The position numbers and the translations under genes were made by a program. From an uncultured Bacteroidota bacterium (lineage in GTDB: Bacteria; Bacteroidota; Bacteroidia; Bacteroidales; 4484-276), in assembly GCA_903944895.1 (NCBI GenBank), contig CAJATL010000275.1, positions 1 through 55,290 on the forward strand: a DNA stretch of 55,290 bases, written 5' to 3'. Positions 32,734-41,471 of the stretch are shown piece by piece (position 1 is the stretch's first letter; each line of letters begins with the position of its first letter). The notes below the pieces were generated by a model, which saw only the letters and a program-made list of their open reading frames with translations, did no database searches and was not told the DNA's origin.

Positions 32734-34038
32734 TTAAATTCTTTTTATGTCTGCACCAAGCGCCCGCAGGCGGCCATCGATGTTCTGATAGCCACGGTCG
32801 ATCTGGTCAATATTATCAATCACACTTTTTCCATCAGCCGAAAGCGCAGCGATGAGTAACGCTACTCCAGCCCGGATATCCGGAGAAACCATTCGGATAC
32901 CACGAAGGTTTTGTTTACGATCAAGCCCGATTACAGTTGCCCTGTGCGGGTCGCAAAGGATAATCTGCGCACCCATATCGATGAGTTTATCAACAAAAAA
33001 CAGGCGGCTCTCAAACATTTTCTGATGGATTAGCACGCTGCCTTTTGCCTGGATGGAGACTACCAGGGCAATGCTGATGAGATCAGGTGTAAAACCCGGC
33101 CATGGAGCATCAGAAATGGTCATGATGGAACCATCCATAAAAGTTTCAACCTCGTAATGTTCCTGTTCCGGAATAAAAATATCATCGCCTCTACGCTCGA
33201 GGTTTATGCCAAGACGGCGAAAAACCTCAGGGATAATCCCTAATTTTTCGAATTGAACATTTTTGATGGTGATTTCGGAGTGGGTCATGGCGGCAAGCCC
33301 GATAAAACTTCCGATTTCGATCATGTCGGGAAGTAACGTATGATCGGTTCCTTTCAGATGTTCGACGCCTTCGATAAACAGCAGGTTTGAGCCGATACCC
33401 GAAATTTTACCGCCCATCCTGTTAAGCATTTCCGAAAGTTGCACTACGTAAGGCTCGCAGGCAGCATTAAAAATTGTCGTCGTTCCTTCGGCGAGCGTGG
33501 CTGCCATTAAAATATTGGCTGTTCCTGTAACGGAGGCTTCATCGAGCAGCATGTAGGCTCCTTTTAGTCGTGAAGCTTCAACCTGATAGAAATTCTCAAC
33601 AAAATCGTAGTTAAAAGTTGCGCCAAGTTGCTGTAAACCGATAAAATGGGTATCGAGCCTGCGACGCCCGATTTTATCACCACCGGGCTGCGGGATGTAG
33701 GCTTTACCAAACCTGGCAAGCAGCGGGCCAACAATCATGATGGAGCCGCGAAGCCCTGCAGCCTTTTTCTTAAAATCTTTCGACTTTAAAAATTCAAGAT
33801 CAACCTGAGTTGCCTGAAATGAAAAGGTGTTATCATTAATTTCGTTCACGCTTACCCCGAGATCCTGGAGTAATTCGATAAGTTTAATTACATCCCTGAT
33901 GCGTGGAATATTGCTGATGGTAATTTTTTCGGGTGTGAGCAAAGTTGCGCAAATAACCTGTAAGGCCTCATTTTTTGCACCTTGAGGAATAATCTCTCCT
34001 TTAAGTTTTTTGCCTCCGCGAATCTCAAATGAACTCAT
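32734..34038 (-). CDS. murA: UDP-N-acetylglucosamine 1-carboxyvinyltransferase MurA
   Basis: This 434-aa enzyme catalyses the first committed step of peptidoglycan synthesis, moving enolpyruvate from PEP to UDP-GlcNAc. Family features: GGKKLKGEIIPQGAKNEAL near the N-terminus, RGSIMIVGPLLARFG, PGGDKIGRRRLDTH and DIRAGVALLIAALSADG. The residue normally Cys (Cys115 in E. coli, fosfomycin target) is Asp121 here, as in the intrinsically fosfomycin-resistant enzymes of mycobacteria and chlamydiae. Full length. Confidence 0.96.
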   Translation of the reverse strand: MSSFEIRGGKKLKGEIIPQGAKNEALQVICATLLTPEKITISNIPRIRDVIKLIELLQDLGVSVNEINDNTFSFQATQVDLEFLKSKDFKKKAAGLRGSIMIVGPLLARFGKAYIPQPGGDKIGRRRLDTHFIGLQQLGATFNYDFVENFYQVEASRLKGAYMLLDEASVTGTANILMAATLAEGTTTIFNAACEPYVVQLSEMLNRMGGKISGIGSNLLFIEGVEHLKGTDHTLLPDMIEIGSFIGLAAMTHSEITIKNVQFEKLGIIPEVFRRLGINLERRGDDIFIPEQEHYEVETFMDGSIMTISDAPWPGFTPDLISIALVVSIQAKGSVLIHQKMFESRLFFVDKLIDMGAQIILCDPHRATVIGLDRKQNLRGIRMVSPDIRAGVALLIAALSADGKSVIDNIDQIDRGYQNIDGRLRALGADIKRI

Positions 34039-34081
34039 CGAGGTTTATTTAAATGGTTTTTTTAAGATTGAAACAGAAAAT

Positions 34082-34756
34082 TTACTTCCTTCTGGGTTTA
34101 TTTTGCTGGTGTGGGTTTCGCTGAAAATTCGGGTTTGGCCGCGAATAACTCTGACCTGGCCGATTATTGGGCGCAGGTTTGCTGGTTTTGTGTTTAGCGT
34201 TACGGGCCAATATTTCGGTGGTTTTATTCAACTGCTCATCTTCAGCCAGTTCGAGTTTGTTATCCGAAAGCTCAGCAAGGTGGTCGGTTATCAGTTCATC
34301 GTTTACCGAATCTCGGTTCCAGGTGAGGTATGATTTTTTCAGGTGATTAGCGATCGTTTTTACAAGCAGGTCCTTTTCAGGGCCTTCTTCGTAATCCTTG
34401 GCATAATTAATAATCAGCTCGATATTTTTTCCGTAATGATGGAATTTGATATCTTTCCTGGGATAGTCGAGCCGGTTTGGTTTTTTATATAATATTTCGG
34501 TATCCGGGACAGGAAATGGGGAGTCAACATCTAAATTGAAACTTGACATGATGTGAAGATGATCCCAGAGTTTATGACGGAAATCGGCCGTTTCTTTCGA
34601 AAGGGTGTGCATTTCAGCCATAATGTCCACAATCTGATAAGCCAGTTGTGTTCTTTTTTCCCGGTTTTCGAAGGTTTTGATGAATTCAACCATTTTCTGA
34701 AGATTTCTTCCATATTCCGGAACAGGAAGCTTCGCGCGTTGTGAATTGTATTCCAT
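34082..34756 (-). CDS. DUF4290 family protein
   Basis: This 224-aa cytoplasmic protein has the DUF4290 pattern, restricted to Bacteroidota: MEYNSQRAKLPVPEYGRNLQ, RTQLAYQIVDIMAEMH, FRHKLWDHLHIMSSF and YNYAKDYEEGPEKD-like segments. The last ~40 residues are Pro/Asn/Arg-rich and basic, suggestive of nucleic-acid binding. It stands directly upstream of murA (43 bp), an arrangement I recall in other Bacteroidota. Function unknown. Confidence 0.88.
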   Translation of the reverse strand: MEYNSQRAKLPVPEYGRNLQKMVEFIKTFENREKRTQLAYQIVDIMAEMHTLSKETADFRHKLWDHLHIMSSFNLDVDSPFPVPDTEILYKKPNRLDYPRKDIKFHHYGKNIELIINYAKDYEEGPEKDLLVKTIANHLKKSYLTWNRDSVNDELITDHLAELSDNKLELAEDEQLNKTTEILARNAKHKTSKPAPNNRPGQSYSRPNPNFQRNPHQQNKPRRK

Positions 34757-34846
34757 ATCGATAATTTTTCTCTGTTAAAACAGGAAATTGTTATTTTACT
34801 AACGTAATAAGTGAGATAAAATATTTTAAATTTTAAAAAAAGGCAG

Positions 34847-35923
34847 TTATTTTCCTTCAACTTCAGCTTTAAGCCTTTCAGCATTTTCGGCAAGTTGCAA
34901 CTGATCGATCATCTCCTGGATATTTCCGTCAACAAACGATTGCAGGTTATACATGGTAAGGCTTATCCTGTGGTCGGTTACGCGTCCCTGAGGATAATTG
35001 TACGTCCTGATTTTTGCCGATCTGTCGCCGGTTGAAACCATTGTTTTTCTTTTAGAAGAAATTTCGTCCAGGTGTTTTTGATATTCTAATTCATAAATCC
35101 TGGTACGAAGCACTGCCAAAGCTTTCTGAAAGTTTTTTACCTGGGATTTTTGATCCTGGCATGAAGCCACAATTCCGGTGGGAATGTGGGTAAGTCTGAT
35201 GGCTGAGTACGTTGTATTAACGCTTTGACCGCCCGGACCTGACGAACAAAAAGTGTCTTTCCGGATGTCGGCGGGTTTCAGGTCAATATCGAATTCGTCG
35301 GCTTCGGGTAAAACAACTACCGATGCCGCCGATGTATGAATCCTTCCCTGTGTTTCGGTTTTGGGAACACGCTGTACCCGATGAACGCCTGATTCGTATT
35401 TCATTTGTCCGTAAACGTCATCTCCCGAAATATTAAAAATAACCTCTTTATAGCCGCCAACGGTACCTTCGGTAAAATCGACACCTTCGGTTTTCCAGTT
35501 TTTGGTCTCGCAGAATTTTACATACATCCGGTAAAGGTCGCCGGCAAAAATACTGGCTTCGTCGCCCCCTGTTCCGGCCCTGATTTCGACAATCGCATTT
35601 TTGCTGTCTTCAGGATCAGCAGGAATCAGCATCAGACGAATTTTCTCTTCCAGGTTCGACTGGCGAAGTACAAGATCATTAAGCTCTTCTTTAGCCATCG
35701 TCCTGAATTCTTCGTCCTTTTCATTTTTGATGATGTCCTTTGCCGAGTTGATGTCTTCACCAATTTTCTTAAGCTCTTCGTATCCTTCGATTATGGGCTG
35801 GAGTTCTTTATAATCCTTGTTGAGCTTGATGTAACGCTTCATGTCGGACATGGCCGAAGGATCGTTCATCTCCAGCTCAATGTCAATCCATCTTTTCTTT
35901 ATTAAAAATAATTTTTCCAGCAT
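34847..35923 (-). CDS. prfA: Peptide chain release factor 1
   Basis: This 358-aa class I release factor recognises UAA and UAG. The GGQ motif that triggers peptide release is at residues 231-233 ([14 protein letters not shown]), and the RF1 PxT codon-reading motif is PKT at 187-189 in [19 protein letters not shown], where E. coli has PAT. No programmed frameshift is present, as expected for RF1. Full length. Confidence 0.96.
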   Translation of the reverse strand: MLEKLFLIKKRWIDIELEMNDPSAMSDMKRYIKLNKDYKELQPIIEGYEELKKIGEDINSAKDIIKNEKDEEFRTMAKEELNDLVLRQSNLEEKIRLMLIPADPEDSKNAIVEIRAGTGGDEASIFAGDLYRMYVKFCETKNWKTEGVDFTEGTVGGYKEVIFNISGDDVYGQMKYESGVHRVQRVPKTETQGRIHTSAASVVVLPEADEFDIDLKPADIRKDTFCSSGPGGQSVNTTYSAIRLTHIPTGIVASCQDQKSQVKNFQKALAVLRTRIYELEYQKHLDEISSKRKTMVSTGDRSAKIRTYNYPQGRVTDHRISLTMYNLQSFVDGNIQEMIDQLQLAENAERLKAEVEGK

Positions 35924-36035
35924 AGAATAATAGTGTCAAAAATAGTTTTGGGGGTGCAAAGATACCATTATATTCCAAATCTTTAGCAAAAAGCCAGAAG
36001 TACGAAAGTTGAGAAAAAAGTCAGCGCCTTCGCAA

Positions 36036-37412
36036 TCAGGTGGTTTTTCTGACAAAAAGCTGGGTGTTAACATACCGGATAACCCTGATTTTCTCATCTT
36101 TTTCGATAAAACCCGATTCAGCAGTTGCATCGTATGTTTCGCCATCAATTAAAATTTTTCCGGCCGGACGCAACACTGTTTTAGCAACACCTTCTTTGCC
36201 GATCATCGCCGTGTAAGCGTCGATTGCTGAGGTGAAACCATCGTTTTTTTTCTGCACCGTAGTTAGTGCAAGCTCACCAAACCTGGTTGAGCCAAAAAGT
36301 TTTCGGCTGAAATAAATCGAGGCGACTATCGAAGCAAAAGAAGCAATGATTACAGTAAAAAGTGCTCTGATCAGCTTGCCAAGTGCCGCAGGGCTGAATT
36401 CGAATCCAACATTATCAACCAGGCTTAAAGCAAGGCCGGTAACTATAAAAATAATCCCGAGTATCCCGGCAACGCCAAAGCCCGGGATCACAAAAAGCTC
36501 AACGGCAAGTAAAATCAACCCGATAATAAAAATGATGATTTCCCAATTTTCCGCCAGCCCTTCCAAATACAAAGGGGCAAAGTACAGCAAGGCTGCTGTA
36601 ATGGCTGCCAGGATTGGGAACCCGAGGCCAGGAGTTTGCAGTTCGAAATAAATCCCGCCAATAATTATCATGATCAGGATGCCTGAAACGAAAGGATTGA
36701 TCAGCCACCGGATAATTCTGTCGAGAAAGGTGATGTGATGCTCGATTAATTGATAATTTTTAACACCGGCCATTTTGATGACTTCATCAATACTTTCGGC
36801 GGAACCTTCGCAATAACCGAATTTCATGGCTTCACTGGTTGTAAAAGTGATAACTTTTCCCGAATCCGTGATGCCTTCAATAACAATTCTCGGATCAACC
36901 ATGCCTTCGGCAATTCTTGGGTCGCGGCCTTTGGTTTCTGCTGTTGCGCGCATCATTCCCCGCATATAACTCTGGTATTTGTCGGGCAGGGCTTCGCCGG
37001 TTTGATTTACTACCGTTGCAGCCCCGATGTTTGCGCCGGGTCGCATGTAAATGCTATCGCAGGCTATCGAAATCAGGGCGCCGGCAGAGGCAGCATTATT
37101 ATCAATAAATACCCAGACCGGAATTTTTGATTCAAGAATGATGGTTCTGATCGAGTCGGCAGTTTCGAGCATTCCACCATAAGTATTCATGTGAATGAGA
37201 ATAAGATCCGCCGCAGTATCTTTGGCCGATTGAAACGATTTTTTGGTAACATGCCAGATTGGCGGAGCAATTTCTTCCTTGATGTCGAAGGTGTAAATTT
37301 TATAAACCCTGGTCGAATCATCAAATTTCTGGTTATTTTCACCCAACAGTAGCTGTGAAAATAAAACCAATACAATCGAAACAAGTAAAGTAATTCTCCT
37401 TAGGTTAATCAT
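36036..37412 (-). CDS. NfeD-family membrane-bound ClpP-class serine protease
   Basis: This 458-aa protein has a signal sequence, a ClpP/SppA-like protease domain with THMNTYGG-type oxyanion region (LILIHMNTYGGMLETADSI), the Ser nucleophile in NNAASAGALISIACD and a Lys in ATAETKGRDPRIAEGMVDP; then four or so membrane helices (residues ~235-360) and a C-terminal NfeD OB-fold domain (ILIDGETYDATAESGFIEKD). These proteases act in membrane protein quality control with stomatin-like partners; none is adjacent here. Confidence 0.92.
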   Translation of the reverse strand: MINLRRITLLVSIVLVLFSQLLLGENNQKFDDSTRVYKIYTFDIKEEIAPPIWHVTKKSFQSAKDTAADLILIHMNTYGGMLETADSIRTIILESKIPVWVFIDNNAASAGALISIACDSIYMRPGANIGAATVVNQTGEALPDKYQSYMRGMMRATAETKGRDPRIAEGMVDPRIVIEGITDSGKVITFTTSEAMKFGYCEGSAESIDEVIKMAGVKNYQLIEHHITFLDRIIRWLINPFVSGILIMIIIGGIYFELQTPGLGFPILAAITAALLYFAPLYLEGLAENWEIIIFIIGLILLAVELFVIPGFGVAGILGIIFIVTGLALSLVDNVGFEFSPAALGKLIRALFTVIIASFASIVASIYFSRKLFGSTRFGELALTTVQKKNDGFTSAIDAYTAMIGKEGVAKTVLRPAGKILIDGETYDATAESGFIEKDEKIRVIRYVNTQLFVRKTT

Positions 37413-37446
37413 AAAAAACTCCCGGCTTTGGTGTTAACATAAAAAA

Positions 37447-37836
37447 TCAATAATTGCTTTTTTTTTCGTGCATCTGGCGGTAAAGTTTTTTCCATGCCCG
37501 ACGGCTCCAATAACTTTTCCAGTATTTCCCCCATTTAATGTTTGCCCAGAGTCGTTCATGAATGTAATACAGGATAATTTTAGAAACAGCTTCTGCAACA
37601 GCAACCAAGGTGGCATTTCCTAAAACTTCACTATCCGATTGGTTAGTATAACTGCGAAAAATGACTAACGAAATAAGAAATGTGCCGAATGAGCCCATAA
37701 CTCTCCAGCTAATTGCCTTGGCAATACTACGTCCGGGGCTGTCTTTGGTGTTTTCGACCTCACTTTTAATGAGTCTTTCACCGGGTGTTTCTTTAATATT
37801 CTTGTGTTGCATTGATGTATCAGAATTCCAATTCAT
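37447..37836 (-). CDS. DUF2061 membrane protein
   Basis: This 129-aa protein has the DUF2061 signature: SIAKAISWRVMGSFGTFLIS, two hydrophobic segments, AVAEAVSKIILYYIHERLW. DUF2061 proteins are small inner-membrane proteins of unknown function, sometimes fused to or adjacent to cysteine/sulfate genes. The N-terminal ~40 residues are polar. It lies just upstream of the NfeD gene on the same strand. Confidence 0.85.
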   Translation of the reverse strand: MNWNSDTSMQHKNIKETPGERLIKSEVENTKDSPGRSIAKAISWRVMGSFGTFLISLVIFRSYTNQSDSEVLGNATLVAVAEAVSKIILYYIHERLWANIKWGKYWKSYWSRRAWKKLYRQMHEKKSNY

Positions 37837-37861
37837 TTAAGCCACAATATTAGTTTAAAAA

Positions 37862-38671
37862 TCAATTTTCGGCGAAAAAATTTTCAACACACGACAAAAA
37901 CTCACTGTAAACATTGTTGTTTGTGGCAATGATTTCTTTACCAAAAATGAAATTGCTGTTTCCGGAAAAATCTGATACCCGGCCACCGGCTTGTTTTACG
38001 ATGAGTGATCCTGCCGCTACATCCCACGGATGAAGGCTGTATTCATAAAATCCTTCAAAACGGCCACAGGCCACGTAAGCAAGGTCAATAGCTGCCGATC
38101 CGATACGACGGATGCCATGGCTGTTTTTCAATAAAAATTTAAACATTTCGATGTAATTATCCAATTTTGAATAATCATAATAAGGAAAACCCGTCGCAAA
38201 AAGTCCATCCTCAATTTTCCCGGGTTCACTTACGTGGATAATATTTTGGTTTAGAAAGGCCTGACTTCCTTTCCAGGCATAAAAGCACTCGTTATGATTT
38301 GGGTCGAAAATTACCCCTGATACTACTTCGTTATGGTCCATCAACGCGATGCTGATCGAGAATATTGGTATCCGGTGAATAAAATTTGTGGTTCCATCCA
38401 AAGGGTCAATTACCCAATTATAGCGCGCTGCGGGTAATAATTCGGCACTTTCTTCGGCAATAAAACCGGCTTCGGGCAATATTTTCCTAAGCTCTCCAAT
38501 GATTTGTTTTTCAGCAGTTTTGTCGACATAACTAACAAAATCATGTGTGCCTTTCGACTCGATATCTTTGGAGGATAAATTGTTGATTTCTTTTTTGAGA
38601 AATATTCCGGTTGCACGTGACAGGTTAGCCACCTGCTGTGTAAGTAGTTGAAGATTAATTTTTTGAGACAT
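37862..38671 (-). CDS. suhB: Inositol monophosphatase family protein
   Basis: This 269-aa Li+-sensitive-type phosphatase has the metal motifs GFIAEESAEL, WVIDPLDGTTNFIHRIP and HPWDVAAGSLIVKQAGG, which coordinate Mg2+. Substrates in the family include inositol-1-phosphate and related sugar phosphates. The start codon overlaps the end of lgt by 17 bp, so the genes are translationally coupled. Confidence 0.93.
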   Translation of the reverse strand: MSQKINLQLLTQQVANLSRATGIFLKKEINNLSSKDIESKGTHDFVSYVDKTAEKQIIGELRKILPEAGFIAEESAELLPAARYNWVIDPLDGTTNFIHRIPIFSISIALMDHNEVVSGVIFDPNHNECFYAWKGSQAFLNQNIIHVSEPGKIEDGLFATGFPYYDYSKLDNYIEMFKFLLKNSHGIRRIGSAAIDLAYVACGRFEGFYEYSLHPWDVAAGSLIVKQAGGRVSDFSGNSNFIFGKEIIATNNNVYSEFLSCVENFFAEN

Positions 38672-39827
38672 GCTTTGTTTTTAAGATTTTGTGACGATTA
38701 AAAAATACTAAGCCGGATAATCCCGCCAGAATCAGAATTGCGGCAATAATTTGAGCTTGTGAAATTTGAATGTTTAAAATATTGTACCTGATATTTACTC
38801 TGAATTGTTCAATCGTAAACCTTTCGAGGCCGTTTAGTATCAGATAAATCGAAAAAAGTAAACCGGGAGTGCTCAATTTATTCCGGATGAACCATAGAAA
38901 AATGAAAAATGCCGTACAAATGGCAGTTTCGTAAAATGAAGTTGGGAATACAGGCTTCTCCAGCGCAAAGCAAAAATTCCCGACACAATCCGGAATTTCG
39001 ATCCCATGATTAATAACATTATGAGGAAAGTTGAAAGCCCACATCCAGTCGGGTAAAATGGCCAGCCACTCGGGTTTTGGCATTAAATTAGGAACTCCCC
39101 AGCAGCCGTCGCCCGACAATTGGCAGCCAATCCGGCCAATTGCGTAAGCAAGCATCAATGCCGGAGCCACAGTGTCGGCCATAATTGGCCATTTGATTTT
39201 GTTGCGTTCGCCGTAAATGCCAACCGAAAGGGCAGCCACAATTAAGCCCCCATAAAATGTTAGTCCGCTAAACGAAAAAATTACATGCAGCGGATCACGG
39301 AATAATTCATCGAGGTGTTCGATAATGTCGAAAAATTTTGCACCCAGAATGCCTGTAAAAGCTGCGATTAGCACGAGTACAGGTGTTAAATGCCGGGCAT
39401 AAACAACAGTTTCCACTTTGATGGGTTCGGTTAATTTTTCTTTTTGACCTTTCAGGTAAACAATGATTACAGCTAACAAAAAGAAAAAAATCCCGGCAAG
39501 GAGATTTCCATGCAAGGAGAGAATGTAATTTTGAGGGTTGTTGGTAAAAACCTGGTAATCGAAAAGAACTCCGAAAATTTTAAATCCCAAAATGAAGAAA
39601 AACAAGCCTGTAAAAAATAGTTCGGCAAAGCCTGGTGGCCTGCCTTTGACGGTTTCTTTGGTTTGTGCCGGGATAAGTCCGGCTTTTTCCTTACGTTTTA
39701 ATTCGTGATAAACCAAAAATCCGGCAACGATAAAAGCAAGTGCAACAAAAAACCCATAAGTTTGAATGGGCAGGTTGAAGTTTGTTCCGAAAAAATCGTT
39801 CAAAAGATCGCTAAAGCGAGGATACAT
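38655..39827 (-). CDS. lgt: Prolipoprotein diacylglyceryl transferase
   Basis: This 390-aa inner-membrane enzyme transfers diacylglycerol to the lipobox Cys of prolipoproteins. Signatures: SGLTFYGGLIVA (the 'YGGLIG' region), YAIGRIGCQLSGDGCWG (Lgt signature), and LERFTIEQFRVN near the end. At least seven hydrophobic segments. It is longer than E. coli Lgt (291 aa) through N-terminal and inter-helix insertions, normal for Bacteroidota. It processes lipoproteins such as the mannosidases at the start of the window. Confidence 0.94.
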   Translation of the reverse strand: MYPRFSDLLNDFFGTNFNLPIQTYGFFVALAFIVAGFLVYHELKRKEKAGLIPAQTKETVKGRPPGFAELFFTGLFFFILGFKIFGVLFDYQVFTNNPQNYILSLHGNLLAGIFFFLLAVIIVYLKGQKEKLTEPIKVETVVYARHLTPVLVLIAAFTGILGAKFFDIIEHLDELFRDPLHVIFSFSGLTFYGGLIVAALSVGIYGERNKIKWPIMADTVAPALMLAYAIGRIGCQLSGDGCWGVPNLMPKPEWLAILPDWMWAFNFPHNVINHGIEIPDCVGNFCFALEKPVFPTSFYETAICTAFFIFLWFIRNKLSTPGLLFSIYLILNGLERFTIEQFRVNIRYNILNIQISQAQIIAAILILAGLSGLVFFNRHKILKTKHVSKN

Positions 39828-39903
39828 CAGCGTGTGCTGTTAAATTTATGATGCTGGAATTTTGGCTCAAAGATACGTTTATAAAAATTTCAGGGTTTCG
39901 GTT

Positions 39904-40791
39904 TTATTTTGCAAATCTTCCGGCATATTGCTGTAGTAAAATCCCACCAACAATCAGCATTAAACCCAGAATTGTAGAGATCAAGATCGTTTCACCAACA
40001 GCAAACCTGATAAAAAACAATGAAATAAATGGTGAAATGTAAACCAGGTTCGAAACCTTTGCGGTAGTTGCCGAATGTTTTAGCGCCATGAGCCATAAAA
40101 CAAAAGTGATTCCCATTTCGAACAAACCCAGATAAACCGCTCCGGCTAATCCTTTTAAAGGTGGAGGCGAAAATCCTTTGGTGAAAACCAGATAAATGGT
40201 GATGTAAATTAAACCGAAAGCAAAACTCAGTAATAGTTTAATCACCGCATCTGTAGGATCTTTCACATTAATAATCCAGAATAATGCCCAGAAAATTGCA
40301 CTGCCCAGAGCAAGTCCAACGCCTGTTGCATTGCTGAATTTTAAACTGAATAGATTTCCCTGGGTTCCAATGATTACTATTCCTGTAAAGCTGATCAATA
40401 TTGCAGCAAGACTTATCCATCCTATTTTTTGTTTTAACAACGGGATCGAAAGCAAAACAAGAACTACCGGCCAGATGTAATTTAGTGTTCCTGCTTCCTG
40501 CGCCAAAAGCAGGTTATAGGCCTGAAGCAGGAAAACATAATACAAAAACGGATTTAATAGCCCTAAAAAGGATGCCCGCAAAAAATTGACCGGTTTCAGG
40601 GTTAGTAAAAGGTTTATTTTTTTACTAAAAATCAGCACCAGTAAAAGCGTTATCGTCGAAACGAGGGCTGCGTAAAACAGTAATTCGATAAAAGAAATGT
40701 ATCGGAGCGAAATTTTAAAAGCCGAGCCAACAGTTGACCATAAAAGTATGGCCGAGAGGGCAAATAAGTATGCTTTCTTTTGTTGTTTCAT
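39904..40791 (-). CDS. EamA/DMT-superfamily transporter
   Basis: The start is set at MKQQKKAYLFALSAIL (40791), where the first membrane helix begins; an in-frame ATG at 40851 would add 20 polar residues. About ten hydrophobic helices in two EamA repeats, with YIWPVVLVLLSIPLLKQKIG and the second-repeat YISPFISLFFIRFAVGE. The family exports amino acids or other metabolites; substrate unknown. A single-gene unit. Confidence 0.9.
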   Translation of the reverse strand: MKQQKKAYLFALSAILLWSTVGSAFKISLRYISFIELLFYAALVSTITLLLVLIFSKKINLLLTLKPVNFLRASFLGLLNPFLYYVFLLQAYNLLLAQEAGTLNYIWPVVLVLLSIPLLKQKIGWISLAAILISFTGIVIIGTQGNLFSLKFSNATGVGLALGSAIFWALFWIINVKDPTDAVIKLLLSFAFGLIYITIYLVFTKGFSPPPLKGLAGAVYLGLFEMGITFVLWLMALKHSATTAKVSNLVYISPFISLFFIRFAVGETILISTILGLMLIVGGILLQQYAGRFAK

Positions 40792-40993
40792 GCGGTAAAA
40801 GTAAAGGATTTTGCCTGGTTGCAAAGGTTTGGGCTGAAAAATTATTGACATGTGCGCATTCGGACATGGCTATTTTGATAACGGACACATCTTGTGTTCG
40901 TATGGAATGCATTATTGCTTAATTGTCACGTAATCAATGTGTCGTGATTTTCGGCACAATTTTAGAATTTCATGGTTTACATTTTACCAGTTT

Positions 40994-41368
40994 ATGAGTT
41001 TTAAATATTTGAGCATATTATTCGTATTTGTTAGCAGCGTGTTTGCTTTAAATTCAGGAAGGCTGAGTATGTCTCAAAAAAATGATCTACAACTTACTGA
41101 GAATTATAGCGAAGATGCCCGGACTGAAGAAAAAACCGAAGGATTAACAGCCAGGCCTGCTTTTTTTAATGACACGCTGAATAAAAATTTCAAGTATCAG
41201 TCAGGCAAGAAAGTATCTCAAAGTGATACGTGTGAAGTAAAAAATTATGAAGTAATAAAAACTCAGCCAAATAATGAAAATGAAAAGAAAGCGCCAAAGG
41301 ATGAGCACCTTACAATGGTTGATTTGTTGATAAGATGGTTTTCGTTGTTATTCCAGTCGCTCTCATAA
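40994..41368 (+). CDS. Small exported protein of unknown function
   Basis: The start at MSFKYLSILFVFVSSVFALN (40994) gives a 124-aa product with a clear signal peptide; an upstream in-frame start at 40937 would bury it. The mature part is polar and Lys/Glu-rich with no recognised domain, and a hydrophobic C-terminus (MVDLLIRWFSLLFQSLS) that could be amphipathic or membrane-associated. A strong terminator follows at 41431. Divergent from the EamA gene. Probably a real gene; function unknown. Confidence 0.6.
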   Translation: MSFKYLSILFVFVSSVFALNSGRLSMSQKNDLQLTENYSEDARTEEKTEGLTARPAFFNDTLNKNFKYQSGKKVSQSDTCEVKNYEVIKTQPNNENEKKAPKDEHLTMVDLLIRWFSLLFQSLS

Positions 41369-41430
41369 TTTACAATAAAGAATTTCCCTCCCCCATATTT
41401 TGATTTAAGTTAGTATCTGATTTTGATTGC

Positions 41431-41462
41431 AAAAAAAAGAGCCGCGCCCGCGGCCTTTTTTT
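41431..41462. terminator. Bidirectional intrinsic terminator
   Basis: Eight A, then GCCGC-GCCC-GCGGC, then about seven T. It can end both the small exported gene (plus) and the ABC-F gene (minus). Confidence 0.85.
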
Positions 41463-41471
41463 ATGGATTTT

